DNA from: Zygnema cylindricum
Lineage: Eukaryota; Streptophyta; Zygnematophyceae; Zygnematales; Zygnemataceae
Direction of reading: 5' to 3'
DNA: 12,051 bases
NCBI GenBank assembly: GCA_037447655.1
Contig: JBBHKE010002909.1
Span: 229,671 to 241,721, forward strand
The position numbers and the translations under genes were made by a program. Under the pieces are notes generated by a model, which had not been told where the DNA came from, did no database searches, and saw nothing but the letters and a program-made list of their open reading frames with translations. Shown one piece after another: positions 7,005 to 12,051 of this stretch; within the stretch, counting starts at the first letter, position 1; every line of letters begins with the position of its first letter.

Positions 7005-7171
7005 ATCGTAAGTTGTGTTATGTGCTTTTCATGTGATCTTCTTAAGTCGCTACTTTTATCAGAGACCGTCCGATCGTCCAAATCTGACGATACTTCGATC
7101 ATAAGTTGTGTTATGGGATTTTCATGTGACCTTCTTAAGTCGCTACTTTGATCAGCGACCGTCCGATCGTC
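7005..7171 (-). repeat. Two diverged copies of a 93-bp unit, frame-preserving
   Basis: Homologous blocks 7005-7078 and 7098-7171 start ATCGTAAGTTGTG and ATCATAAGTTGTG and end CCGTCCGATCGTC, at a period of exactly 93 bp. Because 93 is 31 codons, the minus-strand frame at 6938-7225 (95 aa) carries a repeated peptide, DDRTV(A/S)D(Q/K)SSDLRRSHE followed by ITQL. The family is not recognised. The multiple of three may be coincidence; I do not call this a gene. Confidence 0.75.
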
Positions 7172-7556
7172 GAAAAATACCTCAAAACTCACAGAAAAAT
7201 AATTTTTTGTTCGAATGTTTTTCAAAATTTAGACATGACGTTTAATTCTCTATCGAACGATGTGCAACTCAACCCTGTTACTATTTTATTTCATTATGCG
7301 GCCAATACAATATGGGTCTTAAAGGTATATTGTATTTTTTGCGTACAATAGGCATATTGTATGGGTGTACTTTCACCTACTTTTGAACTATGCTTCTGAG
7401 CTTAAAAACATTTGGGCGGCTAACTACCCGCGGATCCCGACACGCGCATTGTGTTCAAAAATTCCACGCACTCTTTATTATCCCGACCTCGACATTTTTC
7501 ATTTTACCCGTTAGCTTACGAAGGCCGGATTATAGTAGTTTCTTTTGTGCTTGCCC
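7172..7556. other. Distal upstream region, no gene
   Basis: It contains a small inverted pair around ATACAATATG/CATATTGTAT (about 7305-7363). From about 7390 the sequence becomes richer in CpG and GC, up to the DUF3475 gene. The 103-codon plus-strand frame at 7390-7701 shows no domain and probably reflects promoter sequence. Confidence 0.4.
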
Positions 7557-7566
7557 GACACGTGTC
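7557..7566. promoter_or_regulatory. Palindromic G-box upstream of the DUF3475 gene
   Basis: GACACGTGTC is a perfect 10-bp palindrome with the CACGTG core (7559-7564), about 360 bp before the start codon. In plants this core is bound by bZIP and bHLH (including PIF) factors. A TGACG motif lies about 45 bp downstream, in CGGATGACGCAG. Position and flanks fit a real promoter site, but no TATA box could be fixed with confidence. Confidence 0.5.
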
Positions 7567-7789
7567 ATCCGGCTATCTGTCAGCGAACTATTTTTCTATA
7601 CATACCCGGATGACGCAGTCCTAATTTTCTGCGAACTTCGCACGCACGAAACCGCACAGGACAATTTTATTTCTGCCCGGACCGTACCTGCAAAATTGTA
7701 ATAAGTTATGGCGCAGGAAAAAAAAAAAGCGAAGCCAAAAACAAAAGATGTACTGTTCGTACAATTCCCCTTCGCACGGAACCAAACAA

Positions 7790-7926
7790 AAGAAGGAAAA
7801 CCGAAATAGGAGAGGTCAGAGAGGCAGGCGAGAGAGGCTTAGAGAGGGAACAGAGAAGGATTCATTTTTCGCCCTTTATTCGTTTGTTTTAAGACAATTT
7901 TACATTTTTTTTCAGTTTTTTCATGC
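7790..7926 (+). promoter_or_regulatory. Probable 5' UTR with GA-rich tract and possible acceptor
   Basis: From about 7790 to 7862 the plus strand is strongly purine-rich (repeated GAGAG and AGAGG words), a common feature of plant 5' leaders. It is followed by a T-rich run ending in TTTTTTTTCAG at about 7906-7916, which looks like a 3' splice site. Either the leader runs straight through or a 5' UTR intron ends there. A 60-codon upstream frame (7748-7930) overlaps the start codon in another frame and could act as an upstream ORF if transcribed. Confidence 0.4.
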
Positions 7927-8244
7927 ATGATGCCGGCTATGCCTTCTTTTCTAGGTCGCTCCAAAAGCTCGCCGAATATTAAAAGTTCGACAAATTCGGT
8001 CTCGATTTCGCAACTCAGCGGACTTGCGGCACGTGTTTATCCTGCTCCGGTGCAAAATGTACAAAATGTACGGAATTTACGGAATGTACGGAATGTGCGG
8101 AAAGGAGACTATGAGAATCCGGTCGGGATACCAACCATGGTGGGAATTTTGGCTTTTGAATTGGGATCGATAATGAGACGAAGTTTAGAAATTTGGGATT
8201 GTATGCAAGAAAAGGATTTGCAGATGCTCCGACATAGTTTGCAG
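7927..8244 (+). CDS. DUF3475/DUF668 (PSI-like) protein, exon 1
   Basis: Exon 1 encodes residues 1-106. Residues 1-40 are Ser-rich and disordered (LGRSKSSPNIKSS). Residues 44-59 are a repeat of NV(Q/R) triplets made from a 9-bp DNA unit. Residues 71-106 start the DUF3475 domain with VGILAFELGSIMRRSLEIW, matching the family hallmark VGILAFEVA(N/S)xMxK and then L-W-x-S-L. Arabidopsis relatives include PSK SIMULATOR proteins, implicated in growth and peptide-hormone signalling; the biochemical role is not well known. The first ATG (7927) is chosen; Met2 and Met5 are alternatives. There is no obvious Met-Gly myristoylation start as in PSI1. The exon ends CAG|GTGAGT after a full codon (phase 0). 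Family call is good; the exact function is unknown. Confidence 0.82.
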
Positions 8245-9490
8245 GTGAGTAATTTGGGTTTTATTTTTTATTTTTTTCTAACTTTGAGCTCAATTCTTTT
8301 TTTTGTGGGTTCTTCCTCCTTTTTTCAGTGAATTTGTTATTTTTTTATTTTTCACTTTTTTGTCAGGTTCTCTTTTTAGTTTTAGAGATTCCAGAGAGGG
8401 TTAAAAAATTTAGGTTTCGTGCGAAAAAATTGATTAATTTTGTTTTGAATGAGAGTTGGGACTGAAAATGTGAGGCCTAAAAAAACAAAATCAGGATTTT
8501 GGGATTGGAATAGATAAACGAAATGCGGATTAGATGATAATGTTTTCTTAATTTTGAATGAAAAACGAATTGAGTTTAAGAGTACAATCCGGAGATTCTT
8601 AAGAAACGGAAATCATTTATGTTTTAAAGTTACCTTTATGATTTCTGTCAGTTTGACTTTTTTTTATTTCCGGCCGAATGCAGATTATGGATAATAGAGG
8701 AAAAACATTGTAAAAACCTTTTTTTTTGAGTGGGGGGAGTCATTTTTGGTTTAAAATTTGAAGGAAAAGCTCTTTTCACCTCCTCAATCTTTCCTCTAAA
8801 GGGATACCAGCACTTTAAGCATTTATTTTAACATTTTAAATGAGAAATGGGAAGTGGGAAATGGTAACCTTCAAAATTTATAAATTTAAAGCTAAGAATG
8901 GAAATTTTATTTGTACTATGCAGTATTTCAGGCTCAATGCTGTCTTAATTTTTTTTTATTTTTTATCTTTATTAAATCAGAGAATGTCTCGCTCAAATTA
9001 AAATGCCTTAAATTGAATAATATATTTTCCGATAATTGTTTGAAGTGTTTTAAAGAACATTTCCATTTTTCGCAAAGTTTTGGCAATCTTCAATTAGGTT
9101 CAAATTTCAAAAGCCTCATTCTGACATTAAAGTTTGGCCAAATGTAATTTTTTAGTTATTGTACGAGCAAGTTTTCTTTATTTCCCTTTTTTTTTATGCT
9201 GGTTTTTAGTCAAAAATAACTTATGGCTGACCTGCGAGTGTTCGATGGAGAATACTGCTCTTTGATTTATTTCTGATGTTCATTTCCAGTGTAACATTTT
9301 TTTTTTTTTTACCCAGACATCCCCTGTTATAATCTTAATAGTGGACTGCTCATCAACAATTCAAATTATGTCAAGAAAACAACTAATTAAAAAATGACAA
9401 TGCGAAACGCTTGTCATTCCATGCAAATAGACATTTATGTGCTCATACTCTGATTACAGCGAAAGACCAAAGTCCAATCCTGAATTACAG

Positions 9491-10437
9491 TACGTCCCCA
9501 TGTAATCGGTACTTGATAAAGTATTTTGGATTGTAGTAAGGATTCTCCGTACTATTTTGAAGAGCGTTCCTATGTGCGAAAATGAAATAGGAACTTTGAA
9601 ATGTGACGGTTGTAGACGTAGGTACAACTTGTGACGATTAAAGCCAACTACGAAACTTCCGACGATTACAGACGCCGACAAAAACAGCGACAGTGGTAGA
9701 CTACTAGATTTTTGTGAAATCAAATCGTGGATGTTTAGGGTTTGGTGATATTGTGACGTCACGCTCACTTGTGACAACGTCGACGTCACTGATTCAATAA
9801 CTTTCTGCCATGGTTTTCCGATTTCGTTTTTTCTACTTTTCTCGCTCGACTTGCCATTAAAAGAAAACCTAAAAATTTTCAAAAATAATATTTTTAAAAG
9901 ATCTTTCATTTTATACCAATATTGTCGTCTCTCATTCTAAAAAGTGTGAGATAAAAGCAATGGTGTGAGAGGAAAAGGGGAGAGGCGACGACGGCGCAAA
10001 ATTTTGCAAAGGACCCCATGAATGAAAGTGGAGGTCCGAGACCCCTGCAAATTTTTTTCCGTACATGCGCGTGACGGGCACGGGGAAAAATAGCGAGGAC
10101 TCTCCCTCGTCCTAAAATTTTCCCACGCTTGTGGCGCGTGCGTGGTTCGTTTTTCATTCGCTGTTTGGGCGGTACTTCAACTAAAATCACACCCTCGAGG
10201 TGATTTTGGATGAAAGTTTTTTTTGGGCTGAATTCTCTTGCCCGGGGGTCGAAAAGGGGAAAACGCCAAAATGCGTTCACATGACGACAAACATGCCGTA
10301 CATCCAAAGTATGAATTGACGTTCACTCTACTTTGGTAAAAATGATTTTTTCGTACGGCTAAAGTTTTTGTCAAAGTTCCTTGAATTTAAGGGCAAAAAG
10401 ACAGAGAAAAGTAGATACTTTAATCCATGCGGACGTA
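9491..10437. mobile_element. Element F: possible TIR element in intron 1
   Basis: GTACGTCCCCATG (9490-9502) and CATGCGGACGTAC (10426-10438) are inverted copies with one mismatch. An AAAGTA word occurs just inside both ends. The boundaries again fit TA plus a short inverted terminus (ACGTCC). The interior is richer in CpG than the rest of the intron. The repeat is short (13 bp), so chance is not excluded. Confidence 0.4.
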
Positions 10438-10513
10438 CCCTTACCATTTTCATTGTCTAAATTTCGAACACTCAATTTCTAAGTAGCTACATTGCAAGCT
10501 GATTTTTGAACCC

Positions 10514-10785
10514 AATGTCTTATGTCCAATGTTTAATAGCCAATGTTTAGGGTCCCGTGTCCAGTGTTCAATGTCCAATGTCTAATATTCATCACCTAAT
10601 TTGTAATGTTCAATGTCCAATGTCAAATGTCCAATATCCAAGATCCATGATCTAACATTTAATGTCGAATATCCAATGTCCAATCTCCAAATTATAATAC
10701 CCAATTTTCAATGTTGAGCAGTCTTCACTAACGTCCGACATCCAATGTCCAATCCTAATGTCCATTGTTTAATTGTCAATATTTC
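10514..10785 (+). repeat. Decayed heptamer array, unit AATGTCC
   Basis: From 10514 to 10716 the sequence divides without a gap into 29 consecutive 7-bp units, mostly AATGTCC, AATGTTT, AATATCC, AATGTCT or AATGTTC. After 10716 the phase slips, with 6-bp and irregular units, until about 10785. Many units carry one or two substitutions, so the array is old, but its length phase is kept. It ends about 60 bp before the exon 2 acceptor. Confidence 0.88.
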
Positions 10786-10844
10786 CATCATACAAATCCT
10801 GAGTGCCAGTTGCCAAAATGTGTTGGGTTTTTCTGCTATTGAAG

Positions 10845-11182
10845 GTTCCGGGCATTACGGCCCTGGTATCGCGGGAGACGGGGCGTCTCTGGGCTTTGGC
10901 CGGCGCTGAGAAACAGGAGGAGCTCCGAGTCCTACGGAGCCGAGTGCAGGTCCTCAGCCTCAAATGCCGCGACCCCACTCTAATTGCCGTGCTTCAGCCG
11001 AACCTAAATCCGAACCTGAATCCAACGAATCTGAACCAGAATTTCAGTTCGAATCCCAATTCGCATTTGAATCCTGATTGGAATCCAAATGGGAATTTGA
11101 ATGGAATCTTGAGTCTGAGCGAGGAGGTGTTCCAGGATCCGGATGTGGAGGTGACACCTCGGGAGGCTGAGCTGTTGGTCAG
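10845..11182 (+). CDS. DUF3475/DUF668 (PSI-like) protein, exon 2
   Basis: Exon 2 encodes residues 107-218 plus two bases. Residues 107-151 complete the DUF3475 core: ITALVSRETGRLWALAG, then AEKQEELRVL, then a Val/Leu-rich helix and KCRDP. This parallels family members with GVQ-x-LVS, a LAxAxKxEEL block and a [GN]xxCxDP end. Residues 157-193 (10995-11105) are an Asn/Pro/Leu repeat (NLNPNLNPTNLN and similar), built from a 6-bp DNA period, in a place where relatives have a short ordered linker. Residues 207-218 (VEVTPREAELLV) begin a helix that in relatives leads on to a tyrosine/leucine-rich segment and then DUF668. The exon ends at CAG|GTAAGG, phase 2. GC content is higher than in the flanking introns. 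The remaining exons, with DUF668, lie beyond the window. Confidence 0.8.
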
Positions 11183-11189
11183 GTAAGGA

Positions 11190-11345
11190 TGGGAAAGGAG
11201 GGGAAAGAGAGGGAGGCATAGAGGAAAGGTAGAAGGTAGGGGGGGAGAGAGAGTGGGGGAGAGGAGGGAGGCGAGGGGAAGGAAGAGAATCGGAGTGAGG
11301 AAGAGAAGAATGCTCGTCAGCGCGAGAGGAGAGATACAGATACAG
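11190..11345 (+). repeat. Purine-rich (GA) tract in intron 2
   Basis: The plus strand is almost all G and A from about 11190 to 11298, and strongly so to 11345, with runs such as GGGGGGGAGAGAGAG. Pyrimidines are rare interruptions. Such tracts can form triplex or G-rich structures. It is of opposite strand polarity to the CT tract at the end of the window. Confidence 0.75.
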
Positions 11346-11402
11346 GCTTCAAATGGAGAGAGAAGAGAATAGCGGGCTGATAAGGGGAGATGCGAGAATA
11401 AA

Positions 11403-11604
11403 TACACTGCCTGTCGCTATTAGAGTTAATAACACTAATTTGGTCGCGACGCTTTTTTGACGAAAATCATAAAAAATATTAACAACACTATTTAATTGAG
11501 TGGACTACAATCTGCCACCTCTCCTTGCAGTAAATCCCTATAATATATTCTGATTTCGCATGAACACAGATAAATCCTGAACTCTAATAACGACAGGCAG
11601 TGTA
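11403..11604. mobile_element. Element C: 202-bp MITE in intron 2
   Basis: The termini are 11403-11427, beginning TACACTGCCTGTCGCTATTA, and 11580-11604, its reverse complement with one mismatch over 25 bp. The ends fit a TA target duplication with CACTGCC termini. The interior is only about 150 bp and noncoding. The TCGTTATTAG core links it with elements A and B. Since it lies inside an intron it is probably transcribed with the DUF3475 gene. Confidence 0.85.
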
Positions 11605-11960
11605 CTTTGCTACGCTGGGTTTTCAGTCTTTGTGTGTTTAGAATTTGTGTTTTCTTTGTAGTTTGAAGTTATTAGATCCTGTTCACAGTTTCTTTTAGCT
11701 TTCTATTTTTCAGTCCTAGTTTTAGCTCCGTCAATCTTTATCATAGAATCTAAATCGGAAGTTTTGTATATCTGAAGAGGGAAACTCTCACTCCCTTCTC
11801 CTTTATTGAGTTCCCGACTCCTCTTTTAGTGTAAAATCTTAGTTGTCCATTTTCTAAATTCTCTTGCTCCCTTAGAGCTGTCACTGATAATTCTGCACTC
11901 CAGCTGTACTGGAATAATGTTCTTATACTCCACAATTCTCCTTCTCACTTTTTATAAATC

Positions 11961-11975
11961 TCCCTCTCTCTCTCT

Positions 11976-12051
<76 letters not shown>
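11961..12051 (+). repeat. (CT)n microsatellite reaching the window edge
   Basis: A TCCCTCTCTC start gives way to an uninterrupted CT dinucleotide run of about 73 bp (11979-12051), which continues beyond the window. Its true length is unknown, and the window may end here because of an assembly break. Confidence 0.97.

Larger units (their letters stand above)
8245..10844 (+). other. Intron 1 (2600 bp, phase 0)
   Basis: The donor GTGAGT is at 8245 and the acceptor is TTTTTCTGCTATTGAAG, ending at 10844. Joining the exons restores the continuous DUF3475 sequence LRHSLQ-VPGITALVSRE, which supports both sites. The first 1.1 kb (8250-9400) is T-rich, ordinary intron sequence without repeats I can see. 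The second half holds a possible TIR element and a heptamer array. A CRE-like palindrome GTGACGTCAC lies at 9753-9762. Minus-strand frames at 9454-9909 and 9906-10307 show no domain. Confidence 0.8.
11183..12051 (+). other. Intron 2 (5' part, runs off the window)
   Basis: The donor is GTAAGG at 11183. The visible part contains a purine-rich tract (11190-11345), a MITE (11403-11604) and a closing CT tract. No exon resembling the next family block is visible before the end. The stretch 11605-11940 is T-rich with no feature I can support. Confidence 0.7.

Noticed and set aside
5701-7171. CRISPR array
   Set aside because: The repeats are pairs of adjacent duplications without regular unique spacers, and the genome is eukaryotic.
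7390-7701. 103-codon plus-strand frame upstream of the DUF3475 gene
   Set aside because: It lies in the presumed promoter, has no recognisable domain and no link by splice sites to exon 1.
9734-9743. Interstitial telomere repeat (TTTAGGGTTT)
   Set aside because: It is only one and a half units, which is expected by chance in a plant genome.
9454-10307. Two adjoining minus-strand frames as a decayed transposase
   Set aside because: No DDE or other catalytic motif, and no zinc finger or helix-turn-helix pattern could be recognised.
11004-11407. Minus-strand frames opposite exon 2 and the GA tract
   Set aside because: They are shadows: the Leu/Pro/Ser-rich peptides simply reflect the complement of the GA-rich tract and the hexamer repeat.

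Overview
The window looks like nuclear DNA of a land plant. Two things support this: a split gene of the plant-specific DUF3475/DUF668 (PSK SIMULATOR-like) family, and Ty1/copia remnants with a plant-type layout (LTR, degenerate initiator-Met primer site, gag start, protease). The exact lineage cannot be fixed from sequence alone. Long introns, many decayed repeats and the loose match to angiosperm PSI proteins would fit a non-flowering plant, but that is a guess. There are no bacterial operons, CRISPR arrays or phage genes.

Layout: (1) 1-1620 holds two degenerate copia 5' ends arranged head to head, left on the minus strand and right on the plus strand. They are separated by about 690 bp that carries several hairpins, a tRNA-like Pol III unit (A box and B box) and a strong 86-nt foldback. 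(2) 1621-7380 is gene-free and repeat-rich. It holds non-autonomous DNA-transposon-like elements with terminal inverted repeats (1974-2601, 3187-4836, 5167-5708), several tandem duplications, many perfect hairpins and a clear excess of the word GTAC. (3) 7381-7926 is the presumed promoter and 5' UTR of the one real gene. It has a palindromic G-box and a GA-rich leader. (4) 7927-8244 and 10845-11182 are exons 1 and 2 of the DUF3475 gene on the plus strand. They are joined by a 2.6-kb phase-0 intron that contains a possible transposon and a long array of a decayed 7-bp repeat. (5) 11183-12051 is the start of intron 2. It has a purine-rich tract, a 202-bp MITE and a pure (CT)n tract running off the window.

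The most notable result is that three elements of very different size (1.65 kb, 542 bp and 202 bp) share one terminal signature: TA-CAC, a variable G/C stretch, then TCGTTATTAG. They were therefore probably moved by one transposase family, which is not encoded here. The gene continues beyond the right edge, so only its N-terminal 218 codons are visible.
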